From Kriegella aquimaris (lineage in GTDB: Bacteria; Bacteroidota; Bacteroidia; Flavobacteriales; Flavobacteriaceae), in the NCBI RefSeq assembly GCF_900103215.1, contig NZ_FNGV01000009.1:124001-188000 (forward strand): a DNA stretch of 64,000 nucleotides. The letters run 5' to 3'. The notes beneath the pieces are model-generated. The model did not search any database, was not told where the DNA came from, and saw only the letters and a program-made list of their open reading frames with translations. Below are positions 17,240-28,700 of this stretch, in pieces; within the stretch, counting starts at the first letter, position 1, and every line of letters starts with the position of its first letter. A program made the translations under genes and the position numbers.

Positions 17240-19189
17240 ATGAAACTAAAGATATTTTTATTGTTCTTTGGTCTGTTTTGGGGCCTTTCCCATGCACAAG
17301 AGAAGAAGTCGCGGGCCGACAAATATTTCTATAGTTATGCCTATGCCGATGCTATAAGCGAATATCAGAAAGAAATGACCAAAGGTGCGTTGACTAAGGA
17401 GCAGCGTCTAAATTTGGCCGATGCCTATTTTAAAACGAAGGATTACGCCAATGCATCAAAAATTTATTTAGATGTTAACAAAAGCGATTCGACGATGTCA
17501 AACCATCGTTTCAATAAGATGTTGCAGAGTTTAGCTCAGACTTCTGAGACGGGTCAGGTAAAATCATTATTGAAATCGAACCGTGGGTCGTTGCGAAATG
17601 AACTTTTAGAGAATGCTGAATTTAACTTTGAATTATTGGAGACCACTGCCAATTCTTCTATTGATTTTCAAGTGTTCAATATTAAGGGAAATAGCGCTCA
17701 AGCCGATTTTTCACCAACTTTTTATAAAAATGAACTTCTTTTTAGTAGCAGTCGAATGCAAAAGTCAAAGGATGTTTATGCGCCCTCTGGGGAATCGTAT
17801 CTCGACATCTATCGTGGAAAAATTGAAGCTACCGGTGATGTTGTTAACATCAATGAATTTACAGGCATTCCCAATTCAAAATATCATGAAGCAACTCCGT
17901 ATTTTTCAGATAAGTTGAATCAGATATTTTATATAGCCTCGAATGAAGATAGAGGAAAACTCTTATTCGATGAAAAAGGAAAAAATGCGTTGGCCATCGT
18001 TATTGTTAAGAATGGCGCTGGTGCCGATCAACCTTTTAATTATCTTTTGAGAGATTTAAGTGTTTCCTTTTACTATCCATTTTATGACGAGTCTTCCGAC
18101 CGCCTCTATTTTTCGGCCAATTTTGATGATGGCTATGGGGGAACGGATTTGTATTACGTAAGTACTTTTAATGGTCAGATTATGTCACAGCCCGTTAATT
18201 TGGGTCCGCGTGTTAATTCCGCAGCGAATGAGATAGCACCGTTTATTTTTGATGGTAGCCTGTATTTTTCCTCTGATGTTTTTTATGGTTTGGGAGGAAT
18301 GGATATCTACAAAGCGAACCAGCGTCCCGATAATACGTTCAGCATCCCCGTAAACCTTGGTAGTGGAATAAATTCAGATGCCGATGACTTTGGGTTTATA
18401 ATTAAGGAAAACGGAAGCAGCGAATTTTCTGGTTTTTTCTCATCAAATAGAAGTGGTGGAAAAGGGAATGACGATATTTATGGCTTCAAGGTGAGTGAGA
18501 AACCAGGACTGAAAACGTTCGCAGTCAAGGGAACCGTTTTAAAACCTCGAAGCAGTCAAGGTATTGCCGAGGCTTCCGTTAAAGTCTTGGATACGGAAGG
18601 GAATACAATTAAGGAAGTTTTGACACAGAACAATGGAAGCTATCAACTGGAAATTCCTTGGAGGGAAACCATTGTTTTGGAAATTTCCAAAAAGAAGCAT
18701 TCGATTTTTAGCCAGAAATACACAGGTAACGAGCAGGAAGAGGTGCAGAAAAAACCCTTGGTCATTGAAATGGCCTATTTGGAAGATGTGGTTGAGCCGA
18801 AAGAGGGTAAAACGGTGCTGAAACTGCAAAAGATAAAGTTTGCCAAAGCTAAAAGTAATTTGACTCCCGAAACTTTGGTACAACTTGATAAAGTAGCCGA
18901 TTTGCTTTTAAAGTTTCCTAAAATGCGAGTAAAAATAGAATCGCATACCGATAGCCGTGGTAGCAGCTACAGCAATAAAAAGATTTCCCAGCAACGTTCG
19001 GAAGCATTATATTCCTATTTGATGAAAAAAGGAGTGCCCTCGGAGAATATTATTGGTGTTTTGGGATATGGGGAAGAGCAGATAACAAACAGCTGTACCA
19101 ACGGCGCTTTCTGTTTAGATTTCTTACATGATCAAAATGTACGCAGTCTGTTTGTTGTTGACAACTATGATGAATTGTTAAATCAATAA
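17240..19189 (+). CDS. OmpA family protein with TPR, PD40 and carboxypeptidase-regulatory-like domains
   Basis: 649 residues. Signal peptide MKLKIFLLFFGLFWGLSHAQ. Residues ~25-110 are TPR-like, ~150-410 hold WD40-like/PD40 blades (DFSPTFYKNELLFSSSR, ATPYFSDKLNQIFYIAS, NEIAPFIFDGSLYFSS), ~430-510 a carboxypeptidase-regulatory-like beta-sandwich, and ~525-640 an OmpA C-terminal peptidoglycan-binding domain (IESHTDSRGSSYSNKKISQQRS). This architecture matches PorE-like and similar proteins encoded beside PorP/SprF, which tie the type IX machinery or its cargo to peptidoglycan. It closes the adhesin unit and converges on the Nramp-type gene. Confidence 0.92.
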   Translation: MKLKIFLLFFGLFWGLSHAQEKKSRADKYFYSYAYADAISEYQKEMTKGALTKEQRLNLADAYFKTKDYANASKIYLDVNKSDSTMSNHRFNKMLQSLAQTSETGQVKSLLKSNRGSLRNELLENAEFNFELLETTANSSIDFQVFNIKGNSAQADFSPTFYKNELLFSSSRMQKSKDVYAPSGESYLDIYRGKIEATGDVVNINEFTGIPNSKYHEATPYFSDKLNQIFYIASNEDRGKLLFDEKGKNALAIVIVKNGAGADQPFNYLLRDLSVSFYYPFYDESSDRLYFSANFDDGYGGTDLYYVSTFNGQIMSQPVNLGPRVNSAANEIAPFIFDGSLYFSSDVFYGLGGMDIYKANQRPDNTFSIPVNLGSGINSDADDFGFIIKENGSSEFSGFFSSNRSGGKGNDDIYGFKVSEKPGLKTFAVKGTVLKPRSSQGIAEASVKVLDTEGNTIKEVLTQNNGSYQLEIPWRETIVLEISKKKHSIFSQKYTGNEQEEVQKKPLVIEMAYLEDVVEPKEGKTVLKLQKIKFAKAKSNLTPETLVQLDKVADLLLKFPKMRVKIESHTDSRGSSYSNKKISQQRSEALYSYLMKKGVPSENIIGVLGYGEEQITNSCTNGAFCLDFLHDQNVRSLFVVDNYDELLNQ

Positions 19190-19281
19190 AATCTACATCT
19201 TTAGTTAAAGCGTAGCTTATTAGATATGGTTATTCGAAATATAAATTCGATAGCTTCAATCGAATAGTACTTACGGGATGT

Positions 19282-20535
19282 TTAGAAAACGACCATCCAG
19301 AAATATAGGATAGAAAAAAAGGAAAGAAAAATAATACCGGCATAGGTCAGCAGTTGAAGTCCCTTTTTAGGCCTTTGCTCTACAGGTAGTTCCTTACTCA
19401 TAACATTTTTAAGATTCATGTACCCGACAATGGGTGCCACCACAAAAGATACAAAAGTGGCCAAAGCCACCAATTGCCCCATATTCGCACTAAAGGCACT
19501 GACAACAATGTAATTGATCAAGGCGAGTATCATGACCCCGAGCGCATAATAGATTTTCTTTTTATTGATTTTCAAATTGGGTTTGAGTAGGCCGATGATA
19601 TCCAAGCTTACTCTTGTTATTGCATCATGAGCGGTCATACAGGTACTGAACATCGTGGCAAAGGCGGCAATGGCTATAAAAATGTAGGCCCAAGATCCGA
19701 TATGGCTCGTGAACAATTGTACGATTTGATCTGCAAAAGTCACTGCATTTCCGCTGAGTTCGGTATTGGTGCCGTAAAGCGTCATGCATCCTATGGTTAA
19801 AAAGAAAAGGGCTAAAATGCTTGTCAATAAATAGCCGATATTGAATTCTTGAAGCGACTCTTGCAAACTAGGTTTTTCCTTGGTTTTCCATTTTTCGACG
19901 CTCCAAAGGCTAACCCAACTTGATGCTTCTACAGTTGTAGGCATCCAGCCCATTAATCCGATTAAAAATAAAATTCCCGCTTCATTAAAGATGGGCAGCG
20001 GTTTGAAGTTTTCTACAGGGGTTACTTGTCCTTTTAAGACCACTAAAAATGTGGTGATGATGAGTGCGATGAACAAAATGGTAACAACCAATTTTAGGGA
20101 ACGTTCTAAAAATGTATAACGCCCCACAATGAGTAAGAGACTGATGAAGGCAAATAAACCCAAGGCGACCAAGCTAATCGGGATGTTAGGTATCTTGGCC
20201 AAGTTGATGAAGAGTCCGGCGGTTACTGTGTACAATGCGGCTAAAATGGTAAAGGTCGATATCAATGTGATTGCCGCGTAGAACCACAAATAAACTTTTC
20301 CCCTGTTGAGATAGCCCTCAATCAGTGTTTTGTTCGTTACATTGGTGTATCGTACGCCAAATTCAAAGAAGGGGTATTTAAAAATGTTGGCGAGTATAAT
20401 GGGCAAAACCATTATCCAACCATATTGTGCCCCGGCCTTTGTAGATAGCACGAGGTGGGATGTACCAATCGCCATGCTTGCAAATAATAGTCCAGGACCA
20501 AGATTATTGAGCAACCTTTTGGTTTTAGATATCAT
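19282..20535 (-). CDS. Nramp-related divalent metal transporter-like membrane protein (non-canonical ligand motifs)
   Basis: 417 residues with about eleven hydrophobic helices. The opening LNNLGPGLLFASMAIGTSHLV and KAGAQYGW identify the Nramp superfamily. However, the TM1 motif that binds the metal (DPGN in canonical members) reads GTSH when aligned on AGAQYG, and the TM6 motif MPH reads MPT (GWMPTTVEASSW). Substrate and coupling ion therefore cannot be assumed to be Mn/Fe and proton. It is transcribed alone and divergently from the susC-type gene at 20939. Confidence 0.82.
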   Translation of the reverse strand: MISKTKRLLNNLGPGLLFASMAIGTSHLVLSTKAGAQYGWIMVLPIILANIFKYPFFEFGVRYTNVTNKTLIEGYLNRGKVYLWFYAAITLISTFTILAALYTVTAGLFINLAKIPNIPISLVALGLFAFISLLLIVGRYTFLERSLKLVVTILFIALIITTFLVVLKGQVTPVENFKPLPIFNEAGILFLIGLMGWMPTTVEASSWVSLWSVEKWKTKEKPSLQESLQEFNIGYLLTSILALFFLTIGCMTLYGTNTELSGNAVTFADQIVQLFTSHIGSWAYIFIAIAAFATMFSTCMTAHDAITRVSLDIIGLLKPNLKINKKKIYYALGVMILALINYIVVSAFSANMGQLVALATFVSFVVAPIVGYMNLKNVMSKELPVEQRPKKGLQLLTYAGIIFLSFFSILYFWMVVF

Positions 20536-20938
20536 TACTTCGCTTTAGGGGCCAAAATAGTTTTTTTTAATGACTTTCGCGCTCTTTACTTTTTATGGTT
20601 TTTTGTCTCCACGTTGGCTGAATATGATGATGAAATTCTTGCATCTATTTATATTTAGTAAGAAATCTCTTTATTATCAGTCCAAATCACTTCTCAGTTA
20701 ATGATTATTTAACATTTTTTTACCTTAATGCAAAAAACTTAACATTAAAAATACTTAAGGAAGTATTGTGAGCATATATATTTACTGTCTGAAACATTGA
20801 AGTTTATACGGATGCAATAAGAATTTGCTGGTCCGCATAGTAATCATTGGATTACAGATTGATTAAAATGTCCGGAGCTATGGTGGCATTTGGTAAATTG
20901 AAAATTGCAAAAACTCTTCATCAGAGAAACAATAGACT
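20536..20938. other. Intergenic region between the Nramp-type gene and the first susC
   Basis: 403 bp, AT-rich, no supported gene. It should hold divergent promoters, but no exact TAnnTTTG box stands out. A small perfect stem (AATACTT 20750-20756 / AAGTATT 20761-20767, loop AAGG) and repeated TTAACATT-like tracts (around 20708 and 20739) are visible. There is no minus-strand terminator and box of the kind seen before the two other susC genes. Confidence 0.4.
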
Positions 20939-23900
20939 ATGAAAAAAGAAGATCACGATAGGGCTTATTTAAGCTATGTCAAAAGCAGTTATGGCATTTC
21001 TGCCTTTTACCTATTAACCTTATTTCTTGCGGTTACGGTAAATGCAAACAATACAGTTTCGTCGGAAGGTTACTCAAATGCCTTTGCAACTAATTGGGCA
21101 ATCGCTTTAGCGGCGCCTCAAGAACGAACGGTTCAAGGTCTGGTATCTGACGAAACCGGTCAACCTTTACCTGGAGCGACTGTGCAGATAAAAGGTACGT
21201 CTTCTGGCGTTACCACCGATTTTGATGGTAATTTCTCTATTGAAGTCAGTGGGGATGCTGTTTTGGTCGTATCTTATCTTGGATATGCCACAAAAGAAGT
21301 GGCGGTAGCGAACCAGTCTACGGTAAACGTTTCCTTAGAACCTGATGCCTCGCAGTTGGATGAGGTTTTTGTGGTCGGTTATGGTACTACGGCTAAAAAG
21401 GATGTTACTGGGGCTATTTCTTCCGTAGATGGCGACGATTTTAAAAACTTGCCGGTTGCCAGCGTTGACAAAGTACTTCAAGGTCGACTGGCCGGTGTTC
21501 AGGTAGTGAACAATGGTGGGGCACCTGGTGCTGGAGCGTCGATACGAATTCGAGGAACAGGTACGGTCAATAATTCTGATCCGCTTTATGTTATCGACGG
21601 TGTTCCAACGGGTAGTATTGCAGGAATCAATCAGAATAATATTGAGTCTATTGAAGTGTTGAAAGATGCTTCTGCTTCAGCAATCTATGGTACACGTGCT
21701 GCTAACGGGGTGGTGATCATCACAACGAAAAAAGGGAGAAGAGGGCAGAAGACAGAGATGACCCTTGATGCCTATACCGGTTTTTCCAATGTAGTGAAGA
21801 CCATTGATGTGCTCGAAGCTCCTGCCTTGGCCGAAATTAAAAGAGAACGTTATGCAAACGACGGAATTCCTGTTGATGAAATCTGGAACGATTCGCAATA
21901 CCTAACGCAACGCACGAATTGGCAAAATGAACTTTTTAGAACAGGTACTACTCAAAATGTAGATTTGACCATTACGGGCTCAAGTGAAAAATCATCTTTC
22001 TTATTTGGTTTGGGTTATTATGATGAGCAGGGGGTTATCGAAAAAGCAAAAGCAAATCGTTTGAGTTTACAAATGAACTCTGACCATAGAATAACAGATT
22101 GGTTAAAAATTGAACAAAACCTTTCGCTTTCGACACGGGCCGATAATGGCTTTAATACGACCTCGGCGCAGACTGGGTTGATTTGGAGTGCTATTCGTTT
22201 TCATCCAGGACTTCCGGTTCGAAATGCCGACGGAAGTTACAGTTCTTCACAAGTAAGTAGTGAATTTGGCGATATCAACAACCCCATGTACACCGTCAAT
22301 ATCGACGATGCGAAAGATAGAAAAACCCGAATTCTATCGAATGTTGCCGCCGAAATCTCTTTTACTCCTGAGCTGAAATTTAAAGCAAATTTTGGTGTTG
22401 ACGCTGAAATACGGGATCAACGGTCATATGATGCCCAGATTTTAGACCAGATTAGGCAACGAGGTACCAGCAGTAGATATCGAGGGTATGAAGAAACCTA
22501 TTCTTTTCTTATGGAATATTTTCTTTCGTACAATAAGGTCTTTGGAGACCATGTTGTTGGAGGCGTAGCGGGGTATACCGAACAATCGTTCGATTCTCAA
22601 GGGTTTAACGCAAGAACGTATAATGTCGAAAGTGCCGAGAGTCAAAAATTATTGACCAATGGCGATGCTGATACGGCAGGTGAGTTCCGTTCACACGATG
22701 GGTTGAAATCAATATTCGGAAGATTGAATTATTCCTATAAAGATAAATACTTGGTTACCGCTACGCTTCGTTCCGATGAATCTTCCCGATTTGCAGAAGG
22801 TAATCAAAGAGGAACATTTCCTGCCTTTTCATTGGGTTGGAGGGTTTCTGAAGAATCTTTTTTCGATATTCCTTTGATAAGTGATCTTAAATTAACCGGA
22901 GGTTGGGGAGAACTAGGTAATCAAAATATTTCACGATTACAGTACTTGGCGCGATTGAGCGGTGGTAGAAGATATTCTTTTGGTCTTGACGGTAGTAACC
23001 AAGTAGAAGGTGTTGCACAGGCCAGTTATGCCAATCCTGATGTAACTTGGGAAACAGTGGTAATGAGCAACTTCGGATTGAATATCGGATTTGCCGATAA
23101 CAGACTTACCACAAACTTCAACTACTTTATCAAAAATACCGAGGACATGCTTTTGCAGCCACCTGCTATTGGCAGCCAAGGTACTATTTCTTCTCCCTTC
23201 CAGAATGTTGGTGAGGTAGAGAACAAGGGATTGGAAATCGAGCTGAACTGGCAAGATAACAAAGGCGATTTAAGTTATGGTGTAGGTGCCAATGCTTCGT
23301 TTGTGAAAAATAAGGTAATCAAATTGGTCGATGGAAATTTCTTGGCTTCCAGTTTTTATGGACGGCCAAATCAAGAACTATCTCGAACCTTTGAAGGAGA
23401 GCCTATTGCTACTTTCTTCGGATGGAAGACCAACGGTCTTTTTCAAACACAAGCCGATATTGACGGTCATGCTACCCAAGAAGGCGCCGTACCTGGTGAT
23501 GTGCAATTTGTTGACATTAACGAAGACGGGGTAATAGATGATCAAGACCGAACTATAATTGGAAGTCCTCACCCTGATATGACTTACGGTATCAATGCGA
23601 ATATCGCCTACAAAGGTTTTGACGTTACTGCCTTTTTCTTAGGTGCTGCTGGCGTTGATATTTACAATGCGGACAGAATGCAAGGTTTAGACGCTTCGTA
23701 TCCGTTTAATGTATATTCTGATATCGAAGGGCGATGGACAGGGGCTGGTACTAGTAATTCAATACCAAGAGTGTCTACGCTTAGAACGAATTTGAACCAC
23801 AGAACTTCTGATATGTTCGTGGAGTCGGGTGATTATTTCCGATTGAAGAATTTGACGATCGGTTATTCACTGCCCGTTGATTATATTGAAAAAATTAATT

Positions 23901-24070
23901 TGAGTCGTTTACGTTTATACGTAACTGCGCAGAACTTATTTACCATTACCGGATATTCGGGTATGGACCCCGAATTGGGACTGACCGATGGCAATTTACA
24001 GCAAAACGTAGATTTTGCACAATTTCCACAGGCAAGAACATTTTTACTTGGTGTAAATCTTAGCTTTTGA
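20939..24070 (+). CDS. SusC/RagA family TonB-linked outer membrane transporter
   Basis: 1043 residues. An N-terminal signal and hydrophobic segment (to about residue 60) is followed by a carboxypeptidase-regulatory-like domain (VQGLVSDETGQPLPGATVQI to about 140). The SusC signature LDEVFVVGYGTTAKKDVTG follows at about residues 139-157, then the plug (LQGRLAGVQVVNNGG..SIRIRGTGTVNNSDPLYVIDG) and a 22-strand barrel. It has no STN domain, so unlike the other two copies it is not expected to signal to a FecR protein. With the SusD partner 22 bp downstream it should import an oligosaccharide, or possibly peptides, using TonB energy. The ligand is unknown because no degradative enzyme is adjacent. 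Confidence 0.96.
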   Translation: MKKEDHDRAYLSYVKSSYGISAFYLLTLFLAVTVNANNTVSSEGYSNAFATNWAIALAAPQERTVQGLVSDETGQPLPGATVQIKGTSSGVTTDFDGNFSIEVSGDAVLVVSYLGYATKEVAVANQSTVNVSLEPDASQLDEVFVVGYGTTAKKDVTGAISSVDGDDFKNLPVASVDKVLQGRLAGVQVVNNGGAPGAGASIRIRGTGTVNNSDPLYVIDGVPTGSIAGINQNNIESIEVLKDASASAIYGTRAANGVVIITTKKGRRGQKTEMTLDAYTGFSNVVKTIDVLEAPALAEIKRERYANDGIPVDEIWNDSQYLTQRTNWQNELFRTGTTQNVDLTITGSSEKSSFLFGLGYYDEQGVIEKAKANRLSLQMNSDHRITDWLKIEQNLSLSTRADNGFNTTSAQTGLIWSAIRFHPGLPVRNADGSYSSSQVSSEFGDINNPMYTVNIDDAKDRKTRILSNVAAEISFTPELKFKANFGVDAEIRDQRSYDAQILDQIRQRGTSSRYRGYEETYSFLMEYFLSYNKVFGDHVVGGVAGYTEQSFDSQGFNARTYNVESAESQKLLTNGDADTAGEFRSHDGLKSIFGRLNYSYKDKYLVTATLRSDESSRFAEGNQRGTFPAFSLGWRVSEESFFDIPLISDLKLTGGWGELGNQNISRLQYLARLSGGRRYSFGLDGSNQVEGVAQASYANPDVTWETVVMSNFGLNIGFADNRLTTNFNYFIKNTEDMLLQPPAIGSQGTISSPFQNVGEVENKGLEIELNWQDNKGDLSYGVGANASFVKNKVIKLVDGNFLASSFYGRPNQELSRTFEGEPIATFFGWKTNGLFQTQADIDGHATQEGAVPGDVQFVDINEDGVIDDQDRTIIGSPHPDMTYGINANIAYKGFDVTAFFLGAAGVDIYNADRMQGLDASYPFNVYSDIEGRWTGAGTSNSIPRVSTLRTNLNHRTSDMFVESGDYFRLKNLTIGYSLPVDYIEKINLSRLRLYVTAQNLFTITGYSGMDPELGLTDGNLQQNVDFAQFPQARTFLLGVNLSF

Positions 24071-24092
24071 TTTTAGCTAATAAAAAGAAACT

Positions 24093-25541
24093 ATGAAAAA
24101 TACGATGAGACAAAAGTTACTGCCCTATATCGCTGTTATAGGCCTGCTAAGTAGCTGCAACGATGAAGTGTTGGATACCATACCATACGGCGAATCGACA
24201 TCGGCTGAGTTTTGGCGCAATGGAACGGATGCCGTCGCGGCATCTACCGCTATGTACGAACCTTTGCGTTGGGAAGATATGTATGGTCACAGTGAAAACG
24301 TATTCGATAATTGCTCCGATGATATCTTTAGGGCCGGGGATCATGGTTACGAAGAAGCCATGGAGAATTTTACGTTCGATCCGAGTAATGATGGTTTTCG
24401 TTATGGCTGGGGCGCAAAATATGAGATTATTTCAAGGGCGAATTCCGTATTGATCAATGTGCCAAATATTGAGGATATAGATGCTGCACTAAAAGATAGA
24501 ATATTGGGGGAGGCACATTTTCTACGCGCTTTTGCCTACTGGCGTTTTTCAGTGCTTTATGGTGAGGTTCCTTTGATTTTGGAAGCCAATGCAATCGAGG
24601 GGAACTTTAATGTCCCTAAATCGTCTTTGGCAGATATTCGTGCTCAAGTAGAAGCTGATTTGGTCATGGCAGCTAGCCTCTTGCCCGAAACACACGATGC
24701 CGAAAATTTAGGAAGGGTCAACAAGGGATCGGCAAACGGACTTTTGGCGAAACTATATCTTTACGAAGATGAATTTCAAAAATCAATTGATGCCGGTGAA
24801 GCAGTAATAGATGGCCCATATCCATTAGCAGATAATTTTAGGGATAACTTTGTACCGGCGACCGAGAATAACCCTGAAATGTTGTTTTCTGTACAAGGGG
24901 AAGAAAACTGGGGCGATGTTCCGAAAATGTTCGATGCACCCAGGCCATGGGGTGGCTGGGATTTTCATGACCCAATTCAAAGCGTAGTTGATGAATTTGA
25001 GGATGGGGATACCCGATTGGCGAATTCGATTTTGAGCCCTGGTGACATGGTTGATCGAGGTGAAAGTGGTATTTTAGAATTTACTGCCGATTTAACGCAA
25101 ACAGGTTTCAGTTTGACCAAATATGCCAATTATAAAGCAGATGGTAATTTAGATGGCGATCAGAATGTACCCGTGTTGAGGGTAGCTGATGTATATCTTT
25201 TGGTTGCGGAGGCAAAGATTCGATTAAATGGTCCAGGTTCTGGTGATTTTGAAATTAACGAAGTGCGAAGAAGGGCAGGGCTTGCGCCGATTGAAAATGC
25301 CGATATGCCCGAACTTATCCATGAAAGGCGTGTTGAGCTAGTTGGTGAAAACCAACGGCATCAAGATTTGATGCGTTGGGATAAGGCAAATATTATCGAT
25401 ATCGCAGCTATTTATGCCGAAGATAGAGGGCAGTTTGATCCACCTCGAACGTTCGTCAGGCCAAAACATTATTATTTTCCGATCCCTCAACGGGAAATCG
25501 ATTTGAGTAATGGAGTGCTGATTCAAAATGAAAATTATTAG
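24093..25541 (+). CDS. SusD/RagB family outer membrane substrate-binding lipoprotein
   Basis: 482 residues. The type II signal peptide ends at lipobox LLSSC, so the protein is a surface lipoprotein. The four-TPR SusD fold is visible: GEAHFLRAFAYWRFSVLYGEVPLI at about residues 138-161, KGSANGLLAKLYLYE, and the C-terminal LIHERRVELVGENQRHQDLMRW followed by FPIPQREIDLSN. It forms the lid of the SusC transporter encoded just upstream. A strong terminator lies 62 bp after the stop, so this is a two-gene transcription unit. Confidence 0.95.
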   Translation: MKNTMRQKLLPYIAVIGLLSSCNDEVLDTIPYGESTSAEFWRNGTDAVAASTAMYEPLRWEDMYGHSENVFDNCSDDIFRAGDHGYEEAMENFTFDPSNDGFRYGWGAKYEIISRANSVLINVPNIEDIDAALKDRILGEAHFLRAFAYWRFSVLYGEVPLILEANAIEGNFNVPKSSLADIRAQVEADLVMAASLLPETHDAENLGRVNKGSANGLLAKLYLYEDEFQKSIDAGEAVIDGPYPLADNFRDNFVPATENNPEMLFSVQGEENWGDVPKMFDAPRPWGGWDFHDPIQSVVDEFEDGDTRLANSILSPGDMVDRGESGILEFTADLTQTGFSLTKYANYKADGNLDGDQNVPVLRVADVYLLVAEAKIRLNGPGSGDFEINEVRRRAGLAPIENADMPELIHERRVELVGENQRHQDLMRWDKANIIDIAAIYAEDRGQFDPPRTFVRPKHYYFPIPQREIDLSNGVLIQNENY

Positions 25542-25602
25542 AAAAGGATTCTTGGAAGTCAAATAATCGTTCCAAATCAATCTTTAAATAGTTATACTGA
25601 TC

Positions 25603-25652
25603 AAATGGTTTTCTTAAGGGTTTTTCTTCCTTGGGAAAACCATTTGTTTTTT
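25603..25652 (+). terminator. Intrinsic terminator after the first susCD pair
   Basis: AAATGGTTTTC (25603-25613) pairs perfectly with GAAAACCATTT (25635-25645), with a small inner AAGG/CCTT helix, followed by GTTTTTT. It separates the susCD unit from the FG-GAP gene. Confidence 0.85.
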
Positions 25653-25730
25653 AAAAGGATATTATTTTCTTTTACCTAAAATAGGGGCTGACCAGATGGT
25701 AGGAAAGATGGAATGCCTAAATTACTAGAG

Positions 25731-28700
25731 ATGAAGAGTCGCCGTTATATTAGTATTGCAGTAATTTGTACTTTATTTCTTCAGTGTGCTGATACGAAAG
25801 AATCGAATCAGACTAAAGAAGAATCTATGGCGGTATCTCGGCCACTTTTTACCGTATTGCCTCCCAGTGAAACACAACTGAATTTCGTAAATATTATTAA
25901 TGAAAGTCCCACGATTAATGGTGTGTTGTATGAATATCTATACAATGGAGGTGGGGTTTCGGTAGGTGATTTGAACAATGACGGGTTACAAGACCTCTAT
26001 TTTATTTCCAACTTATATAGCAATAAGCTTTTTCTCAATAAAGGAGATTTGGTCTTTGAAGAGAAAACGACCGAAGCCGGTTTAAAGGGTAAGACCGGGT
26101 TTCCGACCGGGGTTACCATGGTCGATATCAATTCAGACGGGCTCCTCGATATTTATATTTCGAAGTCGGGAAATTACCCGAATCCTGAACACCGAAAAAA
26201 TGAACTTTACATTAATCAAGGACTCGATGACGAAGGAGTTCCTGAATTTGTCGAAGAAGCAAACCAGTATGGTCTCGATTTGCCGCATTATTCTACCCAA
26301 GCTGCTTTTTTTGATTATGATAAAGATGGTGATCTTGATATGTTTCTTTTAAACCACGGTATAGACCCTGCAGAAACCGAAAGGAATATCGACAAACTCC
26401 TTAGTCTAAAATCGGAATATAGCAGCAATAAATTGTTTCAGAACAACGATGGAAAATATGTCGATGTTTCAGAAAATGTTGGGATTGTTGACAATGGTAT
26501 AGGCTATGGTCTCGGTATTGCCATTGGGGATTTGAATAACGACCAATGGCCCGATATGATCATTGGTATGGATTATTCCGAGAAAGACCATCTGTATATC
26601 AATCAAAAAGATGGGACCTTCAAAGAGGTTATTCAGCAGGCCACGAATCATATTTCCAATTTTTCGATGGGTAATGATATTGCTGATATCAACAACGATG
26701 GTTATTTTGATTTTATATCGGTCGACATGGTTTCGAACAATAATTATGATTTAAAGACCAATATGAGCGGTATGAACCCCAAACGATTTCACGACCTAGT
26801 GGGTAAAGGACTGCATCATCAATATATGTTCAATACGTTACAATTGAACAATGGCAATATGTTGGAAAATGGTACGGTGCCCGCTTTTTCCGATGTGGCA
26901 CAATTTGCCGGCCTTTCAAAGACCAATTGGAGCTGGGCTCCCTTATTTTTTGATATGAACAATGACGGATGGCAAGATGTATTTGTTTCCAATGGTGTGC
27001 TACGCTCATTTAGAAACAACGATTTTGTTATTTACAAAAGACAGCGGGTAGCGAAACTATACGACGATATGAAAAAATATCGCAATAAAGATTCATTGAT
27101 TGCATCCTATTACAAAGATCTTTTAGCAGTCATGCCAGAAAAGAAGGAAGTAAACCTGCTCTACCTGAACAATCAAGATTTTACATTTTCTGAAATGAAC
27201 GAATCTTGGCAATTGAATGCCCCTACCGCAACCAATGGAGCCGTTTATGCAGATCTTGACAACGATGGTGACTTGGATATTATCGGAAACAATATAAACG
27301 ACCCGGCGACTATTTATCGCAATAACAGTCGTGAATTGGCACCCGATAATAATTATTTGACTATCAAATTAAAGGGCAAAAATGGGAATTTAAATGGTAT
27401 AGGTTCTCGAATTTTATTGCAGTACGAAGATGTTGAGCAGTCCAAGGAGCTCTATCTGTCAAGGGGATTTCAATCCTCGGTAAGCAATAGGTTGCATTTT
27501 GGTATAGGTAAAACGGGTGTAATAAATAGGGTCTCGATAACGTGGCCTGATGGAAATTATCAGTCTCTAAAAGAAGTGTCGGCAAATCAAGAGTTGACAT
27601 TGGATTATAATGACTCCCAGATAATTCTTTCAAACAATGGATCAACCAATGATGCCTTTGTTTTTAAGGATGTATCACACGATTTGAATAGTATTTATGA
27701 GCATAAGGAAAACGATTTTGACGACTTTCAAAGAGAAATACTACTTCCTCATAAGTTTTCACAGAATGGTCCCGCTTTGGCTATAGGAGACGTCAATAAT
27801 GATGGTTTAGATGATTTTTATATAGGAGGAGCAAAAAATGAGATCTCCGAGTTATGGGTGCAGCAGCAAAATGGGGATTTTGAACCATTGAGCAATCCAT
27901 GGAAAGATGATAAAGGGCATGAGGATCTGGCAGCTGAATTTTTAGATGCCGATGGCGACGGTGATCTTGATTTGTACGTAGTTTCTGGAGGTAATGAGGC
28001 AAAGGAAAATGATGACTACTATCAAGATCGATTTTACGAAAACTTAGGAAAAGGTAATTTTTCAAAACGGACGAATGCAATCCCTAAAATAGTGACAAGC
28101 GGATCATCTGTAAAAGCTGGGGATTTTGATAACGATGGAGACCTCGATCTTTTTGTTGGAGGAAAATTGGTGCCGGGCAAGTACCCTTTTCCGGCAAAGA
28201 GTTATTTGCTTAAAAATGAAAGTACGGCTGGCAAAATTGAATTTGTTGATGTCACACAAGAATTGGCTCCTTTTATGGTCGAATTCGGGATGGTTTCGAA
28301 AGCACAATGGGCAGACATTGATAATGACAAAGACCTTGATCTAGTTGTTGTGGGGGAGTGGATGGCCGTAAAGATGATAGAAAATGACAATGGAAAATTT
28401 ATCGACAGTACCACAAAAGCAGGTCTCGATGATCAAGTGGGTTGGTGGTTCAGCGTTGCCTCGGAAGATTTTGATAATGATGGTGATATGGATTTCATCG
28501 TCGGTAATTTGGGTGAGAATTATAAATACCAAGCCTCTGTCGAAGCCCCATTTGAAGTATTTACGAGTGATTTTGACAAAAATGGCAGCCAAGACATTGT
28601 GCTTGGTTACCATGAAGAAGGAAAGGTGTATCCGTTACGTGGGCGACAGTGTTCTTCCGATCAGATGCCGTTTATTAAGAAGAAGTTTCCCAGCTACGAT

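Noticed and set aside
20750-20767. Small hairpin upstream of the first susC, considered as an antisense terminator like the other two
   Set aside because: Only 7 bp, no flanking U-tract on the minus strand and no minus-strand TAnnTTTG box near the susC start.
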